64,000 nucleotides of DNA from Clonostachys chloroleuca. Its lineage: Eukaryota; Ascomycota; Sordariomycetes; Hypocreales; Bionectriaceae. The position numbers were made by a program, and so were the translations under genes. Below are positions 44,464 through 55,973 of this stretch, piece by piece. The notes beneath the pieces were generated by a model. The model made no database searches and had not been told where the DNA came from. It saw only the letters and a program-made list of their open reading frames with translations. Positions within the stretch are counted from its first letter, which is position 1, and each line of letters opens with the position of its first letter. The stretch lies in the NCBI GenBank assembly GCA_037952775.1, contig JBANAY010000001.1, positions 930,001-994,000 on the forward strand, written 5' to 3'.

Positions 44464-46032
44464 CCTCACGTCGCCAAAAGTCGTCCCTGAATATTTTATC
44501 GAGGGAGTGCCAACTGGATAATTTCTCTAGTAGATGCTGACAGAGGTGCTGAGAAAGAGTATGCCCTTGGGAAAATCGGGACCAGGGCAACCCAGGAGGA
44601 AAACATATCATTCCACTCCAAGAGTGACATAATGTCCAGAAACTTCCATCCCAACACCACCGGCGGAATATTGAGGCCCAAGACGTGGCGCATGGCCTGG
44701 GCATACCATTCTTCTCGAGCCAATTCTGCATGCCTCAGTCACTGCCCCAATTTCTGGCAGTGCGACACAGGCTGTTGTTGTATGCACTCACCCCGCACCC
44801 GAGGTGATCGAAGCGAATGGGCTTGCCACCCAACACACCCTCGTGCGTATCAGTGGGGGGCTCAGCATGCAAGAAATGGTTCGCATTAGCAGAACATTAG
44901 GCAAACTTGCAGGTGGTGATAGACATTTAGAGTGCTCGTGAATTTCGGTGAAAGATTGGGTTAAGAGTGTGCCATTTGTAGTGCCTTGTGGCAGAGCACC
45001 AGAAGTCTCGAAACATACTCAACATTCACAATGTAACGTCAAAAATATGTAAGCATCTCCTAGTTATATCAGCTTAATGTAACTGGCCTGGTTGTATTAG
45101 CAATCTGCTTCCCATCTTCGGCTCAGTGATACCATAGCTCAGGCAGCTGGGGCACAGTTTATGAGTCGAGGTATCCAACTTGTTTCGGAACTATATCATG
45201 AAGTATCCAAAGCAGAGGGTTGATAATGTCTGTAATATCCTTTGGGAAGGTTATTCCATAAGATTATAGACTATGCACTGATCCTCGGATAGGCCGAATG
45301 AGGTCGTAAAACTATCCTCAGAGACGGGGTGACTTCCTGGACAATTGTCTCATTTTTGCTGCATTATATTTGGCCCCGTCCACTGAGTCAAAATTAGTAG
45401 CCGGTTGCACGTTAAAATCAGTTGAGAGTCTTATAGAATTTCCGGTGGCATTTTTGAGTACCTTAATATATATCACGTAGTCATCACTCTTCTGCAGAAC
45501 TATCATGTGAGCCAAACGAAAAGGGAAAAAAGCAGGGAAAAGAAAAGACACAAATTCCCTCCATGCATGTGATTGTAACTAAGAAATAACCCAGTGTCAT
45601 CTCAAAACCGAACAATTTCACATCTTTCTGAGCGAGAATAGTGAGGTGGTGTGTTTGCTAGGTAGTCATGCGATGCCGATTGTGATGCTTACATGGGTGG
45701 CAAATACCAAGATATCGACAGAATGATCTAGGGGACGCTTGGGGTAAATTCATTGCATAGAATTTAATTTGTGTGAAAAAGTATGATAGCTTTCAATTGT
45801 TTTGGAGAAGATTGATGCTGTTTGCGGGAGAGAGAAAGCTTGGTGAGGTCGTGTGTGTAAATTGTGGCGAAGCATCCTCCGCCTCCACAAAACACTTCTG
45901 ACTTCTGAGAATGACTAGATGGACGTAAGCTTGTATTGTAGTTGTATAAAAAGAAGAGGAGAGAAATTCCTAGAGGGACTTCCCATTGAATTCCTTTCAT
46001 CTCAATCTTCGTTTTTACCTGAATCTTCCAGC
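44464..46032. other. Intergenic, no gene supported
   Basis: Contains the promoter of the interrupted minus-strand gene and, at its end, the promoter of the prolyl-hydroxylase-like gene. A 75-codon frame near 44496-44723 (minus) reads plausibly as protein, but it has no recognisable domain and no secure splice partners. Confidence 0.4.
45945..45952 (+). promoter_or_regulatory. TATA box of prolyl-4-hydroxylase-like gene
   Basis: TATAAAAA lies 88 bp upstream of the ATG at 46033. It is downstream of an earlier in-frame ATG at 45919, which argues for the later start. Confidence 0.55.
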
Positions 46033-46924
46033 ATGGCTCAAAGTCTGGAGCCTCATCAGCAGAAATCTCGACCAGAACTCATACCTGACGAGTTTCTTGC
46101 ATCTGCACCTCCTCAGCCTCTCAAGATTAAGCACATCGACTTCGCATCATCTGCTTTACCCGAGAATACCGAATGTCTTGCCCTCACCATCGACAACATT
46201 CTCTCCAAGGCAGAGTGCGACCAGCTTGTCTCTTTGGCGGAAGCGAGCGTCTCAAACATAAAAGAAGACGAAACGCCATGGAAGCCTGCAACAATAAAGA
46301 TTGGTCAAGGGATTCAGGCTGCGGTGCGAGACTATCGACACTGCGATCGGATCGAATGGGACCAGCAATCAATCGTGGACCGCATATGGGACCGATGTGC
46401 ACAGGCTCCTGGATTAAGAGAGCTGTTGGCTGAAGTTGTCCCCGAGGGTAGCTTTGACGGTGAAAAATGGGAGTTTCGTCGCTTGAACAAACATATGCGA
46501 TTCCTCCAGTATAAGGCCGGCCAGTTCTTTAAGCGTGAGCACATGGGTGTCTTGAACTTCCCTCCAACTTCCTGTCTTCCGCTAACGATATGGAATAGCA
46601 CACTGCGACAACCCGATCTGGTACAAACATAAACGTGCAGAGTTTCAGACCCATTACACAGCGATGCTGTATCTCAGCGACTCTACTACCGAAAGGGGAG
46701 GGACAGAGCCCCTAAAAGGAGGCGTCACATCATTTCTATCCCGAGACAGAGAAAGAAGGGTTGATGTCGATCCAAGGGCCGGTAGTGTGCTCATTTTCCA
46801 ACAGCGAGGGCTTCTTCATGAAGGAACAGTGGTCGAGAAAGGCGTAAAGTATATAATGCGGATGGATATGGTGTATGAATGGGTTGAACGTGGAGAGGAT
46901 GCCAACAAACGTGTTAGGGTGTAG
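46033..46924 (+). CDS. Prolyl 4-hydroxylase-like 2OG-Fe(II) oxygenase
   Basis: Exons 46033-46546 and 46599-46924, with a 52-bp intron (branch gctaac), encode 279 aa. The iron-binding triad is visible. His173 and Asp175 lie in 'AHCDNP', created right at the splice junction, and His245 in 'LLHEGT', with Lys255 ten residues on to bind 2-oxoglutarate. 'YTAMLYLSD' and 'GSVLIFQQRGLLHEG' are the usual core strands. Family members hydroxylate proline or small molecules using O2 and 2-oxoglutarate. No signal peptide is seen at the preferred start, so it should be cytosolic. An upstream ATG at 45919 would add 38 residues, but it lies before the TATA box. The substrate is unknown. Confidence 0.85.
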
Positions 46925-47049
46925 GTAGTCAAGCAGCCCTAACAAGAGTGGCTATTGTTAGGAAATGCTGAATACCCTTGATCAAAACTATCAATCTAGA
47001 ATTTAAGTACAGTTGAGCTACTTGCGTATGCGAGCAAAATCACATAGTG

Positions 47050-47654
47050 CTAGTAATCTATGGCCATCGGCCTGCCGCTCCGAACCCGCATGCCCGGGGA
47101 GGAGCGCTTCATTTTCCTGTATCCGCTGCGCCTCTGGCCGCGTCGATAGTTCCTGTTGTTGGACCTTGTAGGAAGGATAGATGATTTTGTCTTGCTGACC
47201 AGCTTGCAGGCATTGTTCGCACATTGCACGATATACTTCTTGGTCTTGTCTGTATACTCTCCGGTTTTGTCCTTGACAAGCACGGCAGCATCGCCAACGT
47301 TTTTTTTCGTTGTCTCCCAATTTTTCTGTATAGCTTGCTTCGTTTTTTCAAATTCCTTGTCTCGGACCGGCTTCGCCGCGGTATAGCTCACGGTACAGCA
47401 GAATGCCATCGTTCCTAGTGCAATAGAGGTGGCAGGTTGGCCAGTAGCGCCACACACTATGGACCCATAGCCGCAGGCTGCTGCAGACAATCCGTACCTG
47501 CGTGAAAACTCATTGATTATTCTCAAGAGTTTTTGTGAGCTGGGAGAGATGAGAGTAAATACCATTTCTCATTTGACTGGTCGTGCCAGGCGGCGGTGAC
47601 AAGTTGGGCGGCGAGAGACGAGAAGGCGCAGATGGAGGCAATGTTGAAGCGCAT
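47050..47654 (-). CDS. Small secreted protein of unknown function
   Basis: Exons 47654-47563 and 47497-47050 (minus), with a GT-AG intron ending in CGCAG, encode 179 aa. Residues 1 to about 21 (start 'MRFNIASICAFSSLAAQL') form a good signal peptide with cleavage near 'VTA-AW'. The mature part begins with a small hydrophobic, cysteine-containing segment ('GLSAAACGYGSIVCG'). This is followed by a lysine-rich helical stretch and a strongly basic Arg-rich tail ('NYRRGQRRSGYRKMKR'). No known domain is recognised. The size, signal peptide and lack of relatives fit the loose class of candidate effectors, but this is inference only. It is convergent with the prolyl-hydroxylase-like gene, with 125 bp between the two stops. 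Confidence 0.68.
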
Positions 47655-48440
47655 GATGATGGAAGGAAAGCTATTGTTTGTGTTGACTTATGTAGATATG
47701 AGGATATAGGATAGGCAAGTAGGAAGAAAGAGACGGATGGAGTATGAGATGTTGCTTAGTTTGATCTGTAAATTTTAGGCGACTTTAGCAGATTCCGTCG
47801 AATTATATACTTATCGTGAAGCTGGCTTGTCAGGGTTTTCTGTAGCCGAGAGCCCCATATCAGAACTGAGGAATCCTGAAATAGCTCGAATGAGTAGAGA
47901 TACTAAGCACCGGGCCCTACAAATTTGCTCGTATAGCTTGAAGCAATTGGAAGCCATGTTCCCATGTTCTCGTGGCAAGGTGTTTATGCTGTTGGTTCTG
48001 CCGCAGTTTCATGCAGAAGCTGTCAAGCCAATTAGGGAAAGGGGCAGCCAGCCAAGCGGGTGACATGAGAGATGAGACACCAAGTTCTTGCGCCTTCTTT
48101 TTAGCTATTCAGTACCGCAAAAGAGATATAATTAAAATCTCAATTGTTTTTATTATTCTTTTATCTTTGAAGTTGTTTTATAGCTTTGTTCTGGCCTCGG
48201 ATCCGCCATTCTGCTGGTAAGAAACTGCCATACATTGATCCAGGGTGGGAATATCGAGCGAAATCACTCCATCAACGACCCACTGTAGGATTGGAGAAGT
48301 GGGTGGCGTGGCTCAGACTGACGAGGCACCAGTCTTGACGTTCCCCAAGACCTGAGTGCTTTGCTCACCCCTTTTGATTTCGATCAACCACAGCGCCAGT
48401 AGGAGCCATCACCATCGCCATCATCTTCTCACCACTCAAA
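47655..48440. promoter_or_regulatory. Divergent promoter region
   Basis: Lies between the starts of the secreted-protein gene (minus) and the hypothetical gene at 48441 (plus), so it should carry both promoters. No coding frame is supported in it. Confidence 0.4.
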
Positions 48441-49193
48441 ATGTCTTCCAATGCTGATGGCCTGCCTCCCTACCAGGAGAAGCCTTCTTCTACTCAAGAA
48501 ACAACAGCTTCTAGTGCCCAGTCCAGCCGCCTCGCTTACCCCAGCCGCCTTGCTGGTAGCATCCAAACTTGCTCGATAAGCGATGGCTATATGGACCATT
48601 TCTCCATCACTCGTGTTTCTGATTCAACCTACTATCTATCTCTTACGGTAGACCCTACACCTATTTACCGCATCGAACTCATCCTTGGGCCTACCAAAGT
48701 CGGCAATATCCAAATTTTCTCTGCGTCTGACACCACGCTCCCTGCTCTTGCTGCAGCACGCGCATCAACTGAGAAGAGAAGCAAGAAGGTGCCTGTGGGC
48801 ACGATATGCACTTCCTCACCCACTGAGCCTGACTCGCACTGGCGTCCCGTCTTTTGCACAAAAGACGGCTATACATGGTTCCAGTATAGCAGCGAGATAC
48901 CAGTCGTCAAGGTGCCTGGCCGAGCTGCCAAACCTCAAACTTTCAAATGGGATATCTGGGATGGCGAACCTACACGGCTGTTCTGGCAAGGTCCACTGCC
49001 CCTCCAAACACGACCGCTGCATACATCGGCTCCAGATTCGATGCCCTTTCCCTTTGCGCAAGTAAAATTTGAGCCTGATAATGGGGAGCATTTGGTGCAA
49101 ATCCGGAGGGGAGGAGGCATTGAATTTGAGTTGAGTGTTATTTTGGAGGCGTTTCTCTTTTCAGACCTAAGTATGAAAGTGAAGTCGGCCTGA
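48441..49193 (+). CDS. Conserved-type hypothetical protein, 250 aa
   Basis: A single exon with good start context (ctcaaaATGTC). The N-terminus has a 'LPPYQEKP' motif, a PPxY-like element that could bind WW domains of ubiquitin-ligase partners. Residues about 45-245 look like a beta-rich domain with alternating short strands ('YYLSLTVDPTPIYRIELIL', 'KVGNIQIFSASD', 'YTWFQYSSEIPVVKV', 'IEFELSVILEAFLF'). The arrangement is reminiscent of tubby/LURP-like folds in other fungal hypotheticals. There is no signal peptide or membrane helix. I do not recognise the family and assign no function. Confidence 0.6.
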   Translation: MSSNADGLPPYQEKPSSTQETTASSAQSSRLAYPSRLAGSIQTCSISDGYMDHFSITRVSDSTYYLSLTVDPTPIYRIELILGPTKVGNIQIFSASDTTLPALAAARASTEKRSKKVPVGTICTSSPTEPDSHWRPVFCTKDGYTWFQYSSEIPVVKVPGRAAKPQTFKWDIWDGEPTRLFWQGPLPLQTRPLHTSAPDSMPFPFAQVKFEPDNGEHLVQIRRGGGIEFELSVILEAFLFSDLSMKVKSA

Positions 49194-49512
49194 TCTATTC
49201 GAGTCTAGATAGGACTTTGCCCTAACAGACGCCTGAAACAACGTGGGAACAATATGAGGAAATACTTGTACTCTAGGCAGATGAATGGATGAGATTTTGC
49301 ACTATGCTTCAACAACAGAGGCCGGCCGTCCTTGACTACAATGTATGAACTTCAATGGTGGAAGATGCGGATTGATAAATTTATTCTGTTGTTGTTGTTT
49401 CTACTCTATATAGCACTTTCAGTAGTTTGTAAAAATCCTAAATAATTTTATGCTATTCGATGAATCAGACTACAGCAGGCGGCAAACAACGATAGAGTCC
49501 TGCACGAGCTGC

Positions 49513-50284
49513 CTAATTAATCTTATAGTCCAAGAGTCTGAGCACATCGCTAACTAGAAATACACTGCTAGTCACAAGAACATGGACATTGTGAGACTGT
49601 TGCTTAATCGCTTCTACGCGATCAAGGGCTTTTTGTACTGAGGACTCAATTTCATCGCAGCTGCAGTATGAATATTCTTATTATGAAGGTGCTACCGTTG
49701 GGGCGAGAGAAGAGCTGTGCCTACTCGCCGATCGAGAGAAAGATTTCTGTCGTTGAACGGCGCTGTTGAAACCCGTAACATTTCTCAGATTATCAAGAGT
49801 ACCGACAACCTCCAATTTCAATTGCTGTTTCTTGGCTTCATCCTCTAATACCTTCGTAGCCTCGGGCACTTGGTTTATAGAAAAGTCAGACGCTGCTCCT
49901 TTGAATATTCCAGCTTTATACTAAGTTTCTACTCTCAATGTCGTTGCCAAGTTCTGGGGTGTGATCTAGAAGCAGAGTTGTTATAGCAGTGATAGCAGGA
50001 TGCTGGAGAAAATTAGTTACACAGAACCTGCCACCGGTATGAACCTCAATAACAGCCACATCCACGTTCTCTGCGACAAGAGCGTGGAGTGAGATGAGGA
50101 ACATGGACTGACGAAACCCCGGACCCTTGGCTCCTGATGGTGTCTGTCCTGGGTCCATAGACAGAGCATCAATGACTTCCCAGGCGTATTTGGCGAAAAG
50201 ATCATGAGATATCGGGTGGCCCGAGATACGGATCATTTCAGTCTCAACTATAAGATGTGGTGAGGTATACAGACCAGTCTGACC
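49513..50284 (-). pseudogene. Internally deleted folylpolyglutamate synthase copy
   Basis: The minus strand shows the N-terminal Mur-ligase part of folylpolyglutamate synthase: 'GLYTSPHLIVETEMIRISG', 'PISHDLFAKYAWEV', 'VDVAVIEVHTGGR', then 'TNFLQHPAITAITTLLLDHT' and 'LGNDIES'. After a frame change near 49917 it continues with 'KAGIFKGAASDFS' and 'EATKVLEDEAKKQQLKLEVVG'. From about 49650 to 49513 the extreme C-terminus of the same enzyme appears ('HNVHVLVTSSVFLVSDVLRLL'). The ATP-binding 'GTKGKGS' block upstream and the middle of the protein, perhaps 200-250 residues, are missing. This is a dead duplicate. A functional copy must exist elsewhere, since the enzyme is needed for folate retention. 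Confidence 0.78.
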
Positions 50285-50924
50285 TCTACGCGACCTAATC
50301 GGGCTCTCGGAATATCTCTGCGGCTAGTGGAAGTATCACTGTACCAATTTTACTGCACTTGTACATCTTCCTGCCAGTGAGCCCTTTGGTAGGCACCTGA
50401 AGGGGCTGTCGGCAGCTCTCCACTGGATGGCATAAGAGCCTTGTTTTCTTTCAACATAAATAAGATGTGATTTTCCGGAAAGCAATGTGCTGGTGGTAGA
50501 ACTAAGTTAGTCTGTATTCTTTTACACATGAGTTACCTATCTCCAGAGATTATCAGCACGTAGTGTTGGAGCAGAGGTTTCGATTTTGCAATGCTCAACA
50601 TACAGGGTCTTTATCTGGTCACCCAAGTTGACATAGTATTGCTCTGGAGTCGAGAATCCCATTAAGTACTTATACATTATTTCTATGTGGACATATGAGA
50701 ATGTAAGTACAAGCAACAGAAAATGGCCGAGGTGGTATTGGATGAGTTATTTCTATCTAATTGTGATTCTAATAAATTCAGCTGTATATATGTGACGATT
50801 ATTGCTTAGCTAGCGGAGGTTTCGGACGCCGCAATGCTTAGCCCGCGAAAAAAGGTGTTAGGCTAAGTGAAAGGCGAGGGGTGTGCAAGCAGTAGAACTC
50901 TATTGTAGTTATGTTGCATTTCAC
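50285..50924. other. AT-rich spacer, no gene seen
   Basis: Lies between two pseudogenes on the minus strand, with no motif in any frame. Confidence 0.45.
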
Positions 50925-52879
50925 TCATATTTCACCCTTATTTTGAGGATTGAGCTTGTTAGCCAAGCCTCGAACAGACCGGACAACAGGATAATGGGAG
51001 AACCTATGGTTGTACACCTGAGATCCAGTTAGAAGGACATTAACAAAGAGAAGGCTGAGGAAACGTACGGTCTGACAGCGTCGGTTATACTCGTCGGTAC
51101 TGCCAACAGTAATGGCCAACTCGTTTCCTGGAACGCCGAGCTTGGCAAAGGCACCAGATTTTGGGGATGCCTTCGCCCAACCCGGACCAGCAGCGGGGTT
51201 CTTGATCCACTTGACAAACCATTGGTGAGTATGATCAGCTAGCGCCTGCTGAGCGGCGGTGACTCCAGCTAGAGAATCAAAGCATTCATTGCCACCGTGG
51301 AAGAAGGGAATCTCGGTACCGTGGGTAGGAGCGGTGTTGGGTAGGCCGACGACATCATCATACTTTCAGTAACATCGGTATAGCCAGGTATCTTGCGCCT
51401 TACTACGCATATCGACAAGGTAGTCAACGGGGCAGTTGAAGCGGGCGTCTCCATACTGAGCACCGCTACGTAGGGACTCGGAGGCGAAGTCGTTTGGGTT
51501 GTACGCGTGGATGAGGGAGCAGTTGGAGAGGAAGGCGCTGTCGGCATCAAAGGCCTTGATCCAAGACTTAAAGTCTGTATTCTCGGCTGAAGAAGGTACC
51601 CTCGCCATCGGAGTTGCCGGTGATCAGGGGGACATGAGAATCGTCCTCGCTTTTGGCGAAGCGATCAGTGTAATTGGAGAAGCGTGTGATATCATCAACA
51701 ACAGGAGTGAACCAGGTGTTGAAAGTTGAGTTGAAGTTTGCAGTCTTGAAGCTGAAGACGTCAATGTTGCGCAGGCACTCGATCTGACCCTTGCCACCTG
51801 TTGGGCATCCAACCTCAGCGGAAACGGCATCAAGAGCTTCGTTGATAGGAGCACATGGCGGGTTGGAGACGGCATTGGCGCTCATCATAATGGCGCCCTT
51901 GAGCCAGGTTTTGGGGTGGTTCCAGAGGTAGTGGTCGACCTGGACACTTCCAGATGAGTGACCACCAAAGACGATGTGGTCAGGGTCACCGCCAAAAGCT
52001 ATTGTTCGTCAGCAACAAAATGATTCATATCAACTGAAGTAGCATCCATACCCTTGATATTGTTGCGGTCCCACTGAAGAGCCTCCTCCACATCAAGTAT
52101 ACTGAAGTTTTGACTCTCGTATGGGTGGGCAGTCTTGAGTTCGGACGAGTGAGGTGACGTGAACATGCTCTCGCGGGTGTTGAAGTTGACGCAGATGATG
52201 CCATTGCGGGCAAAGTTATTTCCCTGAAGCTGTGGGTTGCTGTTCGAGCCTGTCACCATGGCACCGCCGTACATGTACACAAACACCTATGGAACTTTTA
52301 GCTGGATATGATACTACATCAATGGGGCACTACCAACAGGCAGATTCTCGCCGGAGGAAGGAGCCCAGATGTTGAGGTTCAAACAATCCTCATCCTGCTT
52401 GGAAAATGCTTTGGTGGTCACGGCTTGAGGGCATGTTGGGCCATAGGTCTCAGCCTTGAAGAGGGAGCTCGAGGCACGGAGAGGTTGAGGAGGGCGCCAT
52501 CTGTGAAAATTAATATCTAGCTGAAAGGGAGATGAGGAAGTTACTAAAGATAGATCTTAGCATACCTATTTTGTCCGCCCGTGGTAGCAGCGAAGGGAAT
52601 TCCCAGGAAGACAGAGTTCCAGCTGGAGTCGTAGAATTCCTGAATGGTCCCCTGAGGAATGATAGCCTTGGGAGCAGGCTGGGAGCAGACACCAGTTGTT
52701 GTCGCCGCCACAAGAGACAGCAACGACACTAGCACTAGACCTGTGGTCGTTAGGATTCTTGTCTTGTTTCTGTCGTCGTTGCAGAACTGTGAAAATGGAG
52801 GCGGTGGTCGAACAACAACTATCACATGCACTGAGCAAGCAAAACTCTCGATACTAATAGTATTCCACTCATGATGCAA
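50925..52879 (-). pseudogene. Decayed type-B carboxylesterase (alpha/beta hydrolase)
   Basis: The gene reads on the minus strand in about five exons. A hydrophobic leader is followed by 'SSWNSVFLGIPFA', 'DEDCLNLNIWAP' and 'VYMYGGAMVTG'. The nucleophile elbow 'FGGHSSGS' comes next, and the acid is in 'GNSDGEGT'. The histidine is in 'HGTEIPFFHGG', near the end. All three members of the catalytic triad are therefore still visible. The frame is broken by a frame change near 51580-51605 (after 'DGEGT') and by TGA at 51366-51368, before 'KYDDVVGLP'. No clear ATG opens the signal peptide in frame except the doubtful one at 52879. Such enzymes are secreted lipases or esterases. A functional product is unlikely. 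Confidence 0.75.
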
Positions 52880-54250
52880 ATGTTTCTTAGAAAGGGGCGA
52901 AGATTAACATAAGCAAGGGGCCCTGCTGCAACTGAGAGCCAATCAGGATGGTGTCCATCACTGCCCAGAGCAACGCAAACAGGTAACAAAAGACATCCCA
53001 CACCCCATTCCACAGAGCTAATTTCCTTTTCACAACGCCATTTCGATGGGCGGCACATGAAATAACACGCCTCAGAAGGGGATTATGGGGCGTATGCCAT
53101 GCCATAACGTGGCTGTGGAGGAATTAACCGGAACTTTTGTTTCCCCACTGTAGAACATCTCTCGTCGGCGGCAATACGGATATCACTCGGCGAAACTTCA
53201 GTATCCGGAGGCAAGTGTTGAGCTAAACGAAGAGGCGAGACCAGATCTCGCCAATAACTCATCCTTTCCTAGTGCCACTATGGGGACGTCATACCAACGG
53301 ATGAATGTCGACGCTCAGTTGTGTCTTTAATTCATGGTGGGCACCGTGGAATGAGAGGACGTCAACATTTTCGTCATGACCGGATATAATGAAAATGGGA
53401 ATCATGACAGTGATGATATCCGCGGCAAAGTTGGGATGGCGGAACACTAGGTTATCGCTACATCAATGGCTTTTCTTTCTAACGTTCGAACTAACGGATT
53501 TGTCACATCATTCATCCGTGCCAGTCTAAACAGGGAGAAACTACGGTCAACTGGGCTCGTAAAGAGTGATACCCGGGCATACATCATCTACTTTGACCTA
53601 AAGATCCTTGATCACCTGTGTCATGGCTAGCTTAGACTGAATGGTGACCCAAAACGGGAATTAATGATGTTGTTGGTGCCAGGAACACCTTTTTAGCCTG
53701 ACAACTAGGCATGGCTGCGATCCTTTCCGTCCATGGCTCCAAAAATGTCATCTTCTGAACAATCCCGCCGTCTTCAGAACGCCCCTCAACTGTTCAATAA
53801 AATTTTCCCCTTTTTTGCAATAGCTTGCCGTGGGCTCTTTGCAACAACCATGCGAAGACTCGACCCACCGCTTATACGTAAGCATTGCCTCAGCAGAACA
53901 GGCATGCTATCAGGAGAATTGCTTTTGGTTCATCGAGTGGATGATAAGTCACACACAAGGACAAGCGGGGACTCTGCCATGCCATGCGGGTCTCCCAGAG
54001 TTTCTTCGCACTCTCACATATCTAGAGGGAAGAGTAAGTAAAATTTGGCATCTCAACACAATCGTTGATGATTGTCTGCTCGACTGTCTGCTCAACTAGC
54101 TCTGGTGCGAGTTCGTTGTTCACTTTGTGCGACTGATAACCTAGAAAGCGAACCACGGTCACGAAGTATCGAGAATAAACCTACAACGATCTCGTGGCCG
54201 ATTTTACCCCATTAGAATCTTCGCGTAGCCTGAAACCGAGGCGAGACGAG
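52880..54250. other. Intergenic, no gene supported
   Basis: Presumed promoter of the carboxylesterase pseudogene and 5' flank of the rhodopsin-like pseudogene. Frames at 53.73-54.10 kb overlap on the plus strand and have scattered cysteines, but do not fit a CFEM pattern. Confidence 0.4.
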
Positions 54251-55705
54251 ATGGCAGAAGGCTTCAATAAAGTGGTATGAGCGGCCTGTTACGCGAATGC
54301 GGTACAACTCATTGGCAAATGCTGATAATACAATGCAGGTCTCGTGGTACGTGTGCCCTAGCCTCGCCTGGATCTTGGTCATTGCCCGGCTGTTCGCCCG
54401 ATGGCGAAAGCTAGGAAGCTTGAGACTCGATGATGCCTTCATCATCTTGTCGGAGTGTTGCCTGGCTGGCGACTTAGCCATTCAGCAGCACATGTGGAAT
54501 ATGGGCATGGCTGAGATACCCAAAGCCAGTCGGGACAATTATATCGAGATGATGAAGTGAGGATGACAGTTTCGACAATCGTGTAATTTTCTGACAGCAT
54601 GCAGATGATAATCCCCGGATCGATCCTCTACGTGTCATCACTATGGGCAGTCAAAGTCGCTCTGGCCATTTTCTATAAGCATGTCGCCGCACCCGGAACG
54701 AAGTTGCAGATTATCTACAATGTTACTATTGGAGTGCTGGTTACTACATACCTCGTCATTTTCTTCCACATCATCTTTCAATGTTACCCGCAAAACAAGT
54801 GATGGTCTCAAGACTCGTGTCAGTCTCGTCGAAATGCTGTATCTCCTGCTAGCTTTACTGATGATCCCTTAGATCAATGCAACCCCGAAAACGCAGAAAT
54901 AAACTACTGGATCACGGTCATAAGTACCTTACTCATCATTACGTGTCTGTAATAACAAGGCTAACCAAACCCCAGTGAACATTGGAACAGATGTTATTAG
55001 TAAGTGTCGACAAGGCATTGAGTTATTATGGTTGCCGCGTGCAGATTGTATTGACAATCAACAGCTCTCAGCCCACCGATCTCCATGGTACTTCAACTCC
55101 AGATGAAAACAAGGAAAAAGATTGGCGTCTGCGCCATATTTGGTCTCGGCTTCCTCGTTGTTATCGCGAGTAGTATGTTGCAATTCAGACCACGAGTGCC
55201 ACATGTCCAAGGCTAACACCGAATCAAAGTTATCCGTGCTTATTTCTCCAAGCGCAATGAGACCATGTTAAAATGTACCGTTTCTATGGTTGAAACAACT
55301 GTGGCAATCATCACCAGTTGCCTCCCTCGTGCGTCGCAGAGACCAACCCTTTTCCAAGAAAGCTATCGAAATACTGGCATACAAATAGCCCTTCGCTCAG
55401 TAATAATGGATCAATTCTCCACAGCAGCCTTCAGGCCTAACTACAACAATTACGGCGGCCGCTTCGAGCATTCGTCTGTGGAAAATTCGAACCCGGGAGA
55501 GCGCACACGAAGTAGCCGGATAACCAGCATTGTGGGTGGAACACGAGCCCGGCCCGACGACTTGGAAGACGAGCTGGTCAAAGAAGTCGAGGCCTACAAT
55601 AAGCCCAGCGTCAATGCGTCCGAAAGCAGCAGTAAGAATGGCATCACTGTTAGCACGACGTCCGAGGTCAAGAACTCCCTGGATAAGGAGTGTCTTGCTG
55701 CATAA
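54251..55705 (+). pseudogene. Second decayed rhodopsin-domain (Pth11-like) membrane protein
   Basis: Exons of a seven-helix fungal membrane protein are recognisable. They include 'YVCPSLAWILVIARLFARW' with 'LRLDDAFIILS', 'YVSSLWAVKVALAIFYKH', 'VTTYLVIFFHIIFQCYPQNK', 'INYWITVI', 'GVCAIFGLGFLVVIAS', and the family's typical end 'ETTVAIITSCLP' followed by a hydrophilic tail. The breaks are TGA at 54800-54802 directly after 'YPQNK' and a frame change near 55060 between two helix exons. The first intron (after 'EGFNKV') and several later GT-AG introns remain intact. It is the same broad family as the pseudogene at 20.2 kb but not a close copy. Confidence 0.72.
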
Positions 55706-55900
55706 TGAGCGGTGTCATTATTCCTCGCAGGCGAAGTGCCTGTGGGAAGGGGAGATGGATTGCACGTTATAGGAAGAAAAAGGGAAGAAAAGCCTCTCTT
55801 AATATCTTGATCTAAGGATACTGGGGGCACCTGGGATAGTAGGTTATTAGTCAAGAGGGGAATTTATGTCGGGATAATCTCATCGACGTACGGGTCGCAC

Positions 55901-55950
55901 AATAACAACACCAACAATAATAACAACAAAAATAACAGTAACAATAAATA
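55901..55950. repeat. AAC/AAT-rich microsatellite
   Basis: Imperfect AAC and AAT trinucleotide units lie in the 3' flank shared by the rhodopsin-like pseudogene and the acyltransferase gene. Confidence 0.6.
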
Positions 55951-55973
55951 TTAAACCTCTAATAAGCTAGGTT

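Noticed and set aside
44496..44870. Possible upstream exons on the minus strand near the interrupted coiled-coil gene
   Set aside because: A GT-AG pair can be drawn, but no frame choice gives a convincing protein or family.
53733..54099. Cysteine-containing frames that might be a CFEM domain ahead of the rhodopsin-like pseudogene
   Set aside because: Cysteine number and spacing do not fit CFEM, and the helices begin only after 54251.
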